DNA of 64,000 nt, taken from NCBI GenBank assembly GCA_018712515.1, contig DVGW01000044.1, positions 1 to 64,000 of the forward strand, read 5' to 3'. Below, in pieces: positions 25,681 to 34,737 of this stretch (its first letter is position 1; every line of letters begins with the position of its first letter). Below the pieces are notes generated by a model that did no database searches, was not told the DNA's origin, and worked only from the letters and a program-made list of their open reading frames with translations. This DNA comes from Aphodovivens avicola. GTDB lineage: Bacteria; Actinomycetota; Coriobacteriia; Coriobacteriales; Eggerthellaceae. A program made the position numbers and the translations under genes.

Positions 25681-27037
25681 CGACCCCCTCCGAAACCGCC
25701 TCGCCGGCGACGTCGAGGATCTCGCCCGCGCCGGTCGCGAACCTGCCGCCGCGCTCCAGGATCTCCTTGCGCATCTCGACGCTGCGCGCGTGCGCCCACA
25801 GGCCCTCGTGGCGCGCGATGGCCATCACGATGTCGGCGTCGCGGCCGAGCGCGGCCGGCGTGTACTGGATGACGCTCGACTTCTTGATGAAGTCGTCGAC
25901 CGAAAGCGGCGACGCGTAGCGCGCCGTGCCGCCCGTGGGCAGCGTGTGGTTGGGGCCGGCGGCGTAGTCGCCCACGGCTTCGGGCGTCCATTCGCCCAGA
26001 AAGATCGCGCCGGCGTTGCGCACGCGGCCCAGCGAGTCCATCGCGTGGTGGATGTGCAGCTCGAGGTGCTCGGGCGCGATGATGTTGACGGCGCCCATGG
26101 CCTGGCCGAGCGTGTCGCAGATGACGATGAGCCCCTGATCGGCGAGGGATGCCGCAGTGATCTCGGCGCGGGTGGAGGATTTCATGTGCTCGGCGACCAT
26201 GCGCTCGACCTCGTCGGCGTAGCCCTCCGAGAACGTGACCAGGTAGCATGCGGCCAGCGGATCGTGCTCGGCCTGGGCCATGAGGTCGATCGCGACGAGC
26301 GCCGGATCGGCCGTGTCGTCGGCCACCACGCACACCTCCGACGGGCCGGCGATCATGTCGATGCCCACATCGCCCGACACGATCTTCTTGGCGGCGGCCA
26401 CGTAGGCGTTGCCCGGGCCGGTGATCTTGGAAACAGGCTCGATGCTCTCGGTGCCGTACGCCAGCGCGGCGATCGCCTGGGCGCCGCCCACCGTGTAGAC
26501 CTCCGTTACGCCGGAGAGGCGGCACGCCTCGAGGATCGCAGGGTCGACCGAGCCGTCCTTGGCGGGAGGCGTGACGCAGGCGATGCGCTCGACGCCCGCG
26601 ACGGAGGCGGGCAGCGCGTTCATGAGCACCGTCGAGGGGTACAGCGCGCGGCCGCCGGGCACGTAGATGCCCACCGACTCGAGCGGCGACACCTTGGCGC
26701 CGGTGAGGGCGCCGTCCTCGCGCACGGCGAACCAGCTCTGCTGGAGCTGGCGCTCGTGGAACTCGCGGATCTGGGCCGCGGCCTGCTCGAGCGCGGCGGC
26801 CGTCGCGGGATCGACCTGGGAGCGCGCCTCATCGATGGCGTTTTGCGGGACGCGGAACGACTCGACTGCGACGCCGTCGAAACGCTCGGTGAACTCGCGC
26901 AGGGCGGCGTCGCCGCGCTCGCGCACCTGCTCGATGATGTCGGTCGCGGCGGCGAGCGCCTGCGGGTTGAACGCGCTCGGGCGCTTGAGCTGGGCGTTGG
27001 TGAACTGCTCACCGGGAGCGAGAATTACTCGACGCAT
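25667..27037 (-). CDS. hisD: Histidinol dehydrogenase
   Basis: 456 residues. Landmarks GIYVPGGRALYPSTVLM, VGGAQAIAALAYGTE, DMIAGPSEVCVVAD, the metal ligands in AQAEHDP and the catalytic GPNHTLPTGG. It makes histidine from histidinol in two NAD-linked steps. ATG 27037 is preferred to ATG 27046 because AAGGAGG lies 9 bases from the former and directly abuts the latter. It begins one base after the hisZG stop (TAG-C-ATG). Confidence 0.96.
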   Translation of the reverse strand: MRRVILAPGEQFTNAQLKRPSAFNPQALAAATDIIEQVRERGDAALREFTERFDGVAVESFRVPQNAIDEARSQVDPATAAALEQAAAQIREFHERQLQQSWFAVREDGALTGAKVSPLESVGIYVPGGRALYPSTVLMNALPASVAGVERIACVTPPAKDGSVDPAILEACRLSGVTEVYTVGGAQAIAALAYGTESIEPVSKITGPGNAYVAAAKKIVSGDVGIDMIAGPSEVCVVADDTADPALVAIDLMAQAEHDPLAACYLVTFSEGYADEVERMVAEHMKSSTRAEITAASLADQGLIVICDTLGQAMGAVNIIAPEHLELHIHHAMDSLGRVRNAGAIFLGEWTPEAVGDYAAGPNHTLPTGGTARYASPLSVDDFIKKSSVIQYTPAALGRDADIVMAIARHEGLWAHARSVEMRKEILERGGRFATGAGEILDVAGEAVSEGVDADE

Positions 27038-27038
27038 G

Positions 27039-28778
27039 CTATTCATCCTCCTTGGTAGCGCCCGTGCACGCGGAGAGCGCGCGGGCGAGTTCTGCGATGC
27101 GGGAATCGGTCCTGAACGAGCACGCGTTCGCGAAGAACCGCGCCGTGGAGGGCAGGACGTCCTCGACCACCACCAGGTTGTTCTCGCGCAGGGTCGTGCC
27201 CGTCGCCGTGATGTCGACGATGCGCTCGGCCATGCCCGTCAATGGTGCCAGCTCAATGTTACCGTGCAGTTTCACGATTTCGACCTGCATGCCGCGCTTG
27301 GCGTAGTGAGCGGCGGCGATGCGCGGGTATTTCGTCGCGACGCGGATGGAGCCGAGGCGCCGGTAGCGCTCCTCGACCGCCTCGCGCGCGCCCGCCGGCT
27401 CCGCCACCACGAAGCGGCAGCCGCCGAACCCCAGATCGACCAGTTCCATAACCTCGGCGTCCGCCTCGAGCAGCGAGTCTTTGCCGCAGATGCCGCAATC
27501 GGCCGCGCCCAGCTCGACGAACACCGGCGCGTCAGTGGGCCGCACGATGACGTAGTCGACCCCCGGATTGCTGATGATGAGCTGCCGCCCCGGATCGTCG
27601 AGCCCCGTCACATCGAGCCCCGCCGTCGCGAGCACCTCGATCGTCCCCGGATTGAGCGCCCCCTTGGGCACCGCGATGCGCAGGGGACGCGCCTCCCCGT
27701 CTTCCACCGGCGAGACCGCCCCGCCCGACGGCGCGCCGTCCTCAAGCAGATCGCCCTGCCCGGATCCTTCGCGCGCGTCCGCCGCACCGACGGCGGACCC
27801 CACCTCGCTGCGGGATCCCGCAGCCATGACCTGCTCCAGGAAGAACGCGAACCCCGCCGCGGGGCGGTCCTCGCCGTACACCCCCACCATGTTGTCGTAA
27901 CGCCCGCCGCTTCCGAGGGGCGAGCCCAGACCCGGCGCGTACGCCTCGAAGACGATCCCCGTGTAGTAGTCGAACGAGCTCATCACCGAGAAGTCGATGC
28001 GCACCCGCGCGCCGACGCCGGCGGCGTCGAGCAGGTCGCACATGCCCTCGAGGTCGCCCAGCCCGTCCTCGCAGCCGAGCGGCGCGACCAAGGCGCGCGC
28101 CTCATCGATCGCCTCGCGGCCGCCGCGGATGCGCGGCAGCGCGCGCAGCGCCTGGGCGAACACCGGCGGCACCGGACAGCCCGCGCCCGTCAGCAGGTCG
28201 AGCTCGACGAAGTTGGAGGAGTGGAATGCATCGAGCACGGCGTTCGACCAGGCGGAGGACGCGCCGCTCGCGGCGAGCAGCGCGCGCAGCACGCCCACGG
28301 TCGCCACCGAGATCGTGAAGTCGTCCACCCCCGCCGTCTCGAGCGCCTCGCAGAACAGCTGCAGGACCTCGGCGTCGCCCTCGGCGCCCGACGGGCCGAT
28401 GCACTCGACGCCGATCTGGGTGACCTCGCGCGCGGCGGCGCGCATCTGGCCCTCCGCCTCGCGGAACACGCGCTGCTGGTAGCGGAAGCGGAACGGCCCC
28501 GGCTGGCCTGCCAGGCGCGTCGCGCACATGCGCGCGACCTGCAGCGTGACGTCGGGACGCATCGCGAGCAGATCGCCCTGCGAGTCGAAGAACTTGAACG
28601 GAACGCCGGTCATATGGCCGCCCGCGCGCATCACGTCCATCACCTCGAGCGTGGGCGTCTCGATGGGAGCATAGCCCCGCGACGAGAACAAGTCGCGCAC
28701 CGCGGCGCTGATGCGCTCGCGCTCGGCCGCCTCCTGCGCCAAAACGTCGCGGAACCCCGCCGGCGTCACCATATCCAT
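27039..28778 (-). CDS. hisG: Fused HisZ-HisG: ATP phosphoribosyltransferase with its regulatory subunit
   Basis: 579 residues. Residues 1-~315 are HisZ, a histidyl-tRNA synthetase-like domain (class II motif 2 FRFRYQQRVFRE; FDYYTGIVFEAY; GGRYDNMVGVYG). Residues ~320-360 are a low-complexity Gly/Ala/Glu linker. Residues ~362-579 are the short form of HisG (LRIAVPKGALNPGTIEVL; ELGAADCGICGKDSL; the PRPP site DITATGTTLRENNL). In other bacteria these are two proteins forming an octamer; here they are one polypeptide, fixing 1:1 stoichiometry. First gene of the his operon. ATG 28778 follows GAAAGGAAG. Confidence 0.93.
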   Translation of the reverse strand: MDMVTPAGFRDVLAQEAAERERISAAVRDLFSSRGYAPIETPTLEVMDVMRAGGHMTGVPFKFFDSQGDLLAMRPDVTLQVARMCATRLAGQPGPFRFRYQQRVFREAEGQMRAAAREVTQIGVECIGPSGAEGDAEVLQLFCEALETAGVDDFTISVATVGVLRALLAASGASSAWSNAVLDAFHSSNFVELDLLTGAGCPVPPVFAQALRALPRIRGGREAIDEARALVAPLGCEDGLGDLEGMCDLLDAAGVGARVRIDFSVMSSFDYYTGIVFEAYAPGLGSPLGSGGRYDNMVGVYGEDRPAAGFAFFLEQVMAAGSRSEVGSAVGAADAREGSGQGDLLEDGAPSGGAVSPVEDGEARPLRIAVPKGALNPGTIEVLATAGLDVTGLDDPGRQLIISNPGVDYVIVRPTDAPVFVELGAADCGICGKDSLLEADAEVMELVDLGFGGCRFVVAEPAGAREAVEERYRRLGSIRVATKYPRIAAAHYAKRGMQVEIVKLHGNIELAPLTGMAERIVDITATGTTLRENNLVVVEDVLPSTARFFANACSFRTDSRIAELARALSACTGATKEDE

Positions 28779-28878
28779 TCGCTTCGCTTCCTTTCCTCGT
28801 AAGGCGCCGCCCCTCCGCCAGCGTCCGAGAAGCGGACGGGCGGATGACGGCGCCGAACATTCGATCGCAACGATCGTT

Positions 28879-28906
28879 ACTTTACCACAGTAGAGTGCTA
28901 AAGCAA
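28879..28906 (-). promoter_or_regulatory. Promoter of the histidine operon
   Basis: -35 TTGCTT (28901-28906), 16 bp, -10 TAAAGT (28879-28884), giving a leader of about 95 nt. The leader contains GTCCG-CTTCT-CGGAC inside a wider GGCGCCG/CGGCGCC fold. No run of His codons or T-box features was found, so classical attenuation is not supported. Confidence 0.5.
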
Positions 28907-28957
28907 TACTGTTAACATGCTCTTTACGTCGAACGGCAGGGCCGGCCGAAAAACCGA

Positions 28958-29875
28958 TCAGAACAGCGAGAACTGCTGCGGAGCCGCTTCGTAGGCGCAG
29001 AGGACCTCGTCTTCCAGCACATCGACCTCATGCGATTCCCATTCCCTGATCGGCGCCACGAAGAACAGCCCGCCCTGCTCGAACACGAGCGCGCCGCCCA
29101 CCATGCCGACGCAGCGGCCGCCGCAGACGCCGTCGCATCCTTCGGCGAGCTGCAGGTCATGGACGTCCGGCGATGGGCCGTCGAAGTAGAACGGCGACAG
29201 ATCGCGCGCCTCCTCCGGCGCGAACCCCGCCGCCGCGACCGTGGGGACGGCAGCCAAGCGCGATGCTGCCTCGTCCAGAATACGGGCCGCCTCGCCGGCA
29301 TCGTAGCGTTCCTCGACCAGAAGGCGCGCCTTGAGCGACGCGCGCATGGTCTCGAGCACGCCCGGCTGCGCGCAGAGCGCCGCTTCGAGCGCGCGTGCCT
29401 CGTCGGCGTTCGCGAATCGGCCGACGACGCGCGCCGCGCGGGCGCCCTGCTCGAGCAGGCGCTCGATTCCGCGGCGCTCGCTGGAGATGCCCGCCTTCAC
29501 GTGCTGGGGCGAGAAATACGCCAGGTAGACGAAGTGCGGCGTCTGGTTGTAGGCACGCTGCTGGGGCGAGATGAAATCGGCGTAGTAGAACGAGGGGTTG
29601 AATCCCGTCGCCTCGATGCACGCCGGGCACATGGTCTCCTTGGAGTCCGCGGGCAGCTCGACGCCGAGCGGGCAGACGCTCTCCTGGAACGTCGCCAGGT
29701 CGAAGCGCCCCACGCAGCGACGTCGCGGCAGACGCCGTAGCGAGAACGTCCGCCCCCGCACCGGGAAGCGCGCCGACTCTCCGCGGTCGATGTCGTTCAA
29801 TTTCAGATAGGGACCCTCGTCGTCGAACCCATATCCCGCCAAGACCGTCGTGCTTCCTCCGAGAAACCTCGTCAC
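28958..29875 (-). CDS. DUF2797 domain protein
   Basis: 305 residues. Cysteines in RRRCVGRF, ESVCPLGVELP and ETMCPACIEATG form a C...C...CxxC cluster characteristic of DUF2797, followed by QTPHFVYLAYFSPQHVKAGIS, the family's GIY-YIG-like strand region. C-terminal CDGVCGGRCVGM adds another Cys cluster. No activity is known; nucleic-acid binding through zinc is a reasonable guess. GTG 29875 is chosen because GGAGGA lies 7 bases upstream. Upstream are 900 bp of repeats with no gene. Confidence 0.7.
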   Translation of the reverse strand: MTRFLGGSTTVLAGYGFDDEGPYLKLNDIDRGESARFPVRGRTFSLRRLPRRRCVGRFDLATFQESVCPLGVELPADSKETMCPACIEATGFNPSFYYADFISPQQRAYNQTPHFVYLAYFSPQHVKAGISSERRGIERLLEQGARAARVVGRFANADEARALEAALCAQPGVLETMRASLKARLLVEERYDAGEAARILDEAASRLAAVPTVAAAGFAPEEARDLSPFYFDGPSPDVHDLQLAEGCDGVCGGRCVGMVGGALVFEQGGLFFVAPIREWESHEVDVLEDEVLCAYEAAPQQFSLF

Positions 29876-29975
29876 GAGCCATCCTCCAAACATCGCAAAG
29901 CGGGCCGCCTGACGCGCCCCGCCACTCCATCTTCCTCTTTCGCGGAAATGATACTTCACAAGTAGCGTTCATGAC

Positions 29976-30260
29976 GCGACATCCCCAAATCGTCCACGGG
30001 ACGACATCCCCAAATCGCCTGCGGACGACATCCCGGAGTCATCCGCAGGGGGATGTTCCCGAATCATCACGTGACACCATCCTCCGGATCGTTTAAGAAC
30101 GCTCGAGACCATCCGCGCACGCCTATGGACGCCCGCCGCACCGGACGGATCGCCCACGGAATGCCCCCCCCCCGAATCATCACGAAACGAAGCCTCCAAA
30201 TCGCCTCGGGGCGACATCCCCGAATCGTCCACGGGGCGACATCCCCGAATAACGCTTTTT
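29976..30260. repeat. Degenerate ~25-bp tandem repeats
   Basis: Units of the form GCGACATCCCCAAATCGTCC repeat about every 24-25 bp at 29976-30050, degenerate through the middle, and reappear almost perfect at 30206-30258. There is no spacer between units, so this is not a CRISPR array. Part of the 29876-30775 intergenic block, in which no gene was recognised. Confidence 0.6.
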
Positions 30261-30514
30261 TTGGATATCCAAGACAAAAACGACGTTATTCGGGGAAGAT
30301 AGCGCCCCGACACTGCGTCAAGAAAACCACAGGGACGCACAATGCACAGTCCTATTAGAAAAACACCTGTTAAAATTTATACTCATATCAAGATAAGTAA
30401 ACAATTCAGGCATCTTGGAAAACTAAGGGAGCCGATTGCGAAGTGGAACGCCGAGCAATTCCCCAAATAACGGCAAAAATGACTGAGGTATCCAAAAAAA
30501 TGCGTTATTCGGGG
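30243..30514. repeat. Two ~53-bp palindromic elements in opposite orientation
   Basis: 30243-30295 has arms CCCCGAATAACG and CGTTATTCGGGG around an AT-rich core containing TTTTTTTGGATATCC. 30461-30514 has arms CCCCAAATAACG and CGTTATTCGGGG and, read in reverse complement, the same TTTTTTTGGATACC core. They face each other across about 165 bp. Related ATTCG palindromes occur near 42230 and 55304-55506. Confidence 0.8.
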
Positions 30515-30540
30515 AAAGAGACGCCAAAGAGAGGCCGTGC

Positions 30541-30620
30541 GGGCGGATTTGCGAGCGGACGAGCTTGCGTGCGGCCGAGCGGGCGGATGTGCGAGCGGAC
30601 GAGCTTGCGTGCGGCCGAGC
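30541..30620. repeat. 40-bp tandem duplication
   Basis: 30541-30580 and 30581-30620 are identical except for one base (GATTTG versus GATGTG), followed by the first four bases of a third unit. Not in a gene; lies downstream of the PucR-type regulator gene's 3' end. Confidence 0.9.
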
Positions 30621-30775
30621 GGGCAACACAACAGGCGGGAATCGGACAGCTTGACAAGCGGAAATCAGGCACCCCGATGCCGGTCGGACAGATGCCGACC
30701 CGCGCCTTGCACCAGACAGGCAGATGCCGGGGCAGCCCTTGCTCCGGGCAGGCAGGTGCCGCGCCTCCGCGCGGC

Positions 30776-32395
30776 CTACCTATCCAGCGCGTCCATCAGG
30801 CGGTAGGCGATCGAGAGCTCCAGGCGCTCGTCATCGTCGTCGGTGTCGACGCCGAACAGCTCGCCGAGGCGATCGACGCGGTACTTCACGTTGTTGCGGT
30901 GCATGTGCAGCTTCTCCGCGACCATGGTGGTGCGACGCTCGTAGCGCAGGTACTGGCGCAGGAAGACGAAGTTGTCGGTGCCGTGGATCCGGTCGTACTC
31001 GCGGATGCGCGCCAGCTGGCGGCAGCCGCGCAGCGAGGTCAGCAGCTCGCGATGGCCGCGCGAGATGGTCATGACGGCATGGTCGAAGTACAGCTCGTCG
31101 AACCCGAAGATGCGGCCCGCGGCACCGGCACCGGCACCAGCGTCCGCACCGTCCGCAGCACCAGCATCGCCCGCGGCGCCGTCCTGACCGAGGGCGCGGG
31201 CGGTCTTGAGCGCCAGGCGCGCCTGCTCGAGCGCCGTGGGAAGAAACGCGAGCTTGTCGAACCGCACGCTGCGGCCCGCCTGAAGCCCGTACTCCTCCAG
31301 CACGGCGGCCAGGCGCTTGAACACGTTGGAGCCGCCCGACGGGCACCCGTCGATCGGGCAGCCGATGGGGCAGCCGACGCCGTGGCAGCTGAAGCACAGC
31401 ACCACCACCTCGGCGCCGCACAGCATCGCCTTGGCGGGCGCGATGGAGCGCGCCACGTCGGTGACGATGCGCGCCGACAGCGGGCGGTTCAGCGACACGT
31501 CGATGCTGAACAGGCAGAACGGCCCGTCGGCGGGAATGCCCAGGTAACGACGGCGCTCCTCGATTTCGTCGGCGTCGGACAGCGCGCCGTCGAGGATGTC
31601 GTGCACGAACGCGTTGAACGCGCTGCCCGACGGCGAGCCGTCGGTGTAGTCGCGCATCGAGTAGTACGCCACGCGCACGAGGAACATCATGAACGTGTCG
31701 AGCAGCCACGGCTCGGGGTCGACGTTGTTGCACATCATCACCACGATGAGCGAGAACGACCCCGCCGCCTTGAACGAGAACACCGCGGTGGTGTATTTGC
31801 AGATCTCGTTGGTGTCGTTGATGATGAAGCCGTTCTGCGTCGCCCACGGCTCGAACCGGCGGTTGAGCTGGAACTTGCGGATGTTCTCCTCGGTGTGGTA
31901 GCCGTGCTTGAGGAGCTCGACCGTGATGGGGTCGTCGCAGGGGATGTTCTTGGTGTGGGCGAGCAGCTTGAGCGCCGGATCGACGATGATGGTGTTGTTG
32001 CGCAGGAACCCCTCGCTCACATCGAAGAGCCCCTGGAGGCCCTCGTTGCGGATGAGCGTACGGTCCATCTCCTCAAGCCACGAACGGTAGCGCGAGAAGA
32101 CGTCTTGCAGATAGGCGAACACCTCGAGATGCGACACGCGGCGTCGCAGCGCCAGCTGCCCCTTCGCGGGGACGGCGCTCTCGCCCACCGCCAGCACGAT
32201 GGCATCGGAGCCGCCCTCAGCGGAAAGCCTCTTGGCCGATGCGGCGTCCGCGACGTAGAAGAACCCCGATTCGCAGGGGGCATCGCCCAGGATCCGCACG
32301 TCGGAGCACTGGCGGCGCTGGTTGAGCGAGCCCGTGAGCACCTCGCCGAAGCGCTGCTCGAGCTCGTGCACGAGTATCCGGACCGTGATGACCAT
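30776..32395 (-). CDS. PucR/CdaR-type transcriptional regulator
   Basis: 539 residues. The C-terminal ~60 residues carry the PucR helix-turn-helix (ERRTTMVAEKLHMHRNNVKYRVDRLGELFG), preceded by a GGDEF-like/CdaR middle region; the N-terminal half is a sensory region without a recognised fold. An unusual loop rich in Cys and Gly (FSCHGVGCPIGCPIDGCPSGG, four Cys) at about residues 355-375 could bind a metal or cluster. It is the third gene of the RACo-DUF2284-pucR operon, 9 bp after DUF2284, and is the obvious candidate to control both methyltransferase operons. RBS AGGGAGAG. Confidence 0.82.
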   Translation of the reverse strand: MVITVRILVHELEQRFGEVLTGSLNQRRQCSDVRILGDAPCESGFFYVADAASAKRLSAEGGSDAIVLAVGESAVPAKGQLALRRRVSHLEVFAYLQDVFSRYRSWLEEMDRTLIRNEGLQGLFDVSEGFLRNNTIIVDPALKLLAHTKNIPCDDPITVELLKHGYHTEENIRKFQLNRRFEPWATQNGFIINDTNEICKYTTAVFSFKAAGSFSLIVVMMCNNVDPEPWLLDTFMMFLVRVAYYSMRDYTDGSPSGSAFNAFVHDILDGALSDADEIEERRRYLGIPADGPFCLFSIDVSLNRPLSARIVTDVARSIAPAKAMLCGAEVVVLCFSCHGVGCPIGCPIDGCPSGGSNVFKRLAAVLEEYGLQAGRSVRFDKLAFLPTALEQARLALKTARALGQDGAAGDAGAADGADAGAGAGAAGRIFGFDELYFDHAVMTISRGHRELLTSLRGCRQLARIREYDRIHGTDNFVFLRQYLRYERRTTMVAEKLHMHRNNVKYRVDRLGELFGVDTDDDDERLELSIAYRLMDALDR

Positions 32396-32404
32396 CGTCT
32401 CTCC

Positions 32405-32959
32405 CTACCTCAGCAGCGCGCAGCCCGTGTACGCCATGGTGAGCTTGCCGTGATTGTACGGGATGCCCGCCGCATTGCAGGCGTCCGTCACCAAAAGCCC
32501 CGCCGCCTCCATCGACACCAGGCGCCGATCAGGGAACCGGCACGGCTCAGGATAGGCGCACGGCCGACAGCGCGTGCACGTGCCCGCAGCCAGCACCAGG
32601 CAGCCGTCCGGATAGACGCCCGCAGCGGCGAGCGCATCGGCCAGCGCCTCGGTGCGGCGCTTGTGCACCGCCTCGGCCTCCATCATCGTCTCGCCGTCGA
32701 ATTCGTCCTCGAGCTCCATCACCGTCTGGAACACGAACCCCTCGCCGCATCCTGCCAGCGTCGCGCGCCACTCATCGAGCTCGCCGCACGCGGGCGGGCA
32801 GCCCCAGTTGCGGCCGTACATGTGGCACTTCCCCGATGCGCACATGTCGCGCACCTCGTCGCGGACCTGCAGGTCGGCGGCGCTCACCGCGCCCACGCAG
32901 TCGAACCCGGCGTCCTCCACCGCACGGCGAAGCGCATCCCGATCGAACGTTGCGCTCAC
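32405..32959 (-). CDS. DUF2284 Cys-rich metal-binding protein
   Basis: 184 residues. Two Cys clusters: CHMYGRNWGCPPACGEL (~45-60) and CTRCRPCAYPEPCRFPDRR (~128-145), the DUF2284 pattern, with a late GKLTMAYTGCALL. It probably binds Fe-S cluster(s) or zinc; DUF2284 genes often sit beside corrinoid methyltransferase genes. Its GTG overlaps the RACo stop (GTGA), so it is made together with the activator and may be its electron donor; this is inference. Confidence 0.78.
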   Translation of the reverse strand: MSATFDRDALRRAVEDAGFDCVGAVSAADLQVRDEVRDMCASGKCHMYGRNWGCPPACGELDEWRATLAGCGEGFVFQTVMELEDEFDGETMMEAEAVHKRRTEALADALAAAGVYPDGCLVLAAGTCTRCRPCAYPEPCRFPDRRLVSMEAAGLLVTDACNAAGIPYNHGKLTMAYTGCALLR

Positions 32960-34542
32960 ACGATCGCCTCCTCGAACTCCATCGCGTCGATGTAGGCCTC
33001 CGAGAAGCCCTCGTCAAGCGACAGCTCCACATAGCGCGCGGCGCGCGCGATGGCCTCCATGCGCTCGCGTGCCTCATGCGACAGCAGCGCGGCGCACGCT
33101 CCGGCGCCGGCGCAGTTGCCCACCAGGCGCACCTTGGGCAGAAGCTCCCGGGGGATGAGCCCGATGGCAGCTGCGGCGGCGGGGCGCAGGTGCGCGCCGA
33201 ACGCGCCGCCGATGACGAACTCGTCGATCTGGTCGACCGACAGCCCCGCCTCATCCAGAAGGCACGAGATCCCCGCGGCGACCGCCGCCTTGGCCAGCTG
33301 CAGCGCACGGATGTCCTTCTGGGTGAGCGCGACCGTCCCCGTGGATGTGAGGCGCGCGACTGGCTTTCCACCGCGGATCGTCACGAGGTGGGAACGGTCG
33401 GCGGGCAGCTCGTTGGGGGTCAGCAAGCGCCCGGCCTCGTCGACGATGCCCGCTTCGAGGCACGCCGCCAGCGCGTCGATGAGACCGGATCCGCACACGC
33501 CCACCGGCTCCGCATCGCCCAGCGAGGAGATGCGGAACGTGCCGTCCTCGAAGCGGCACGAGACGATCGCCCCGTCGCGCGCCTGCATCCCCTGGGAGAT
33601 GTTGGCGCCCTCGAACGCGGGGCCGGTCGCCGTGGCGCAGCAGACGAGCTCGCCGTCTGCGACGAGCGCCATCTCTCCGTTGGTGCCCAGATCGGCGAAG
33701 AGCGCGCGCCGCCCGCGGCGCGGAGCGGGCACACCGCCGAGGTCGACCAGCTCGTCGAGACCGCATGCGACCAGGCCGGCGGAGATGTCGCCGCCCACAT
33801 AGCCCGACACGCACGGGCTCAGATACGCCCTGCCCAGTCCGGGCACCGCGCGCTCGACGCCGAACAGCGACTCGGGCTTGAAGGGATAGACCCCGATGCC
33901 CTCCGGCGAGATGCCGCACAGGATGTGCTCCATCACCGTGTTGCCGGCGACCGCCCAGCGCCCGATGCGCGCCGGATCGACCCGCGCCTCGGCGCACAGG
34001 TCGCGCGCGAGCTGCAGGATGCTGCGCGCTGCGGCATCGCCCAGCACGTCGAGCGCGCCTGCGGTGCAGGCGTTGATCCTGCTGATGACGTCGGCCCCGA
34101 ACGAGGCCTGGGGGTTGGGGGCGCCGCCGCGCGCCAGAAGCCGCGCGTTGGACGCGTCGAACAGGTAGACGGCGATGGTCGTCGTGCCCAGATCGACCGC
34201 GACGCCCAGCTCGCCCGCCACCGCCGCGTCGCGGCGGAACCGCGCCAGGGCGCCCGCATCCGCGTCGGAGCTCTCCACATGCAGGCCGCCCTCCGGCGCG
34301 AGGGGGCGCACGCGCATGCCCTCTTCCGCATCCGTCTGGCATGCAAGGACGCGCATCCACGGCCCGCCTCCGCGCGAGACGTCGACCGAGCACTTGCCGC
34401 AGGTCCCCGTTCCCCCGCAAGGCGCCTGCATCGGCACGCCCGCGCACTGCAGCGCGGCGAGAAGGCTCTCGCCCTCTTCCACGGACACAGCGCGCCCGCG
34501 CGCGGACGCATCATGCGATTCTTCGACGATGAAGATCTCCAT
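32956..34542 (-). CDS. RACo-type ASKHA activator of corrinoid proteins
   Basis: 528 residues. N-terminal 2Fe-2S ferredoxin-like domain (~1-90) with ligands in PCGGTGTCGKC and LACQTD; linker; then an ASKHA ATPase domain (~110-525) with phosphate loops VAVDLGTTTIAVYLFD, FADLGTNGEMALV and CGSGLIDAL, and FVIGGAFGAHL. RACo uses ATP and a low-potential electron to reduce inactive Co(II) to Co(I) on corrinoid proteins. First gene of the minus operon; divergent from the corrinoid protein gene at 34904. ATG 34542 has GAAGGAG 8 bases upstream. Confidence 0.9.
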   Translation of the reverse strand: MEIFIVEESHDASARGRAVSVEEGESLLAALQCAGVPMQAPCGGTGTCGKCSVDVSRGGGPWMRVLACQTDAEEGMRVRPLAPEGGLHVESSDADAGALARFRRDAAVAGELGVAVDLGTTTIAVYLFDASNARLLARGGAPNPQASFGADVISRINACTAGALDVLGDAAARSILQLARDLCAEARVDPARIGRWAVAGNTVMEHILCGISPEGIGVYPFKPESLFGVERAVPGLGRAYLSPCVSGYVGGDISAGLVACGLDELVDLGGVPAPRRGRRALFADLGTNGEMALVADGELVCCATATGPAFEGANISQGMQARDGAIVSCRFEDGTFRISSLGDAEPVGVCGSGLIDALAACLEAGIVDEAGRLLTPNELPADRSHLVTIRGGKPVARLTSTGTVALTQKDIRALQLAKAAVAAGISCLLDEAGLSVDQIDEFVIGGAFGAHLRPAAAAAIGLIPRELLPKVRLVGNCAGAGACAALLSHEARERMEAIARAARYVELSLDEGFSEAYIDAMEFEEAIV

Positions 34543-34737
34543 GGCGGCAACTCCTTCGCGTTGTTGGAGGCGGCTTATCGCGTTGTGCAACATGCAGCCA
34601 AAAGGGGCTCCGGATCGCTGCTCCGCGCCCATTTACGCAGCACATCCTATTTGGCTTCCTATTTCACCACATTGCGCGGTATCATCCATTGTGCGTGATG
34701 CCCAATGGGCGCGCAAGCTCATGGGGCGCACCGCCGA

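Noticed and set aside
28779..28878. Histidine attenuator leader peptide
   Set aside because: No short ORF with consecutive His codons is present in the leader.
28892..28904. TTAGCACTC, an exact half of the CIRCE heat-shock operator, at the his operon promoter
   Set aside because: The second half GAGTGCTAA is absent at the required 9-bp spacing, and the his operon is not a heat-shock unit; taken as chance.
29976..30260. Repeats that might be read as a CRISPR array
   Set aside because: Units follow one another without unique spacers, period is ~25 bp, and no cas genes are near.
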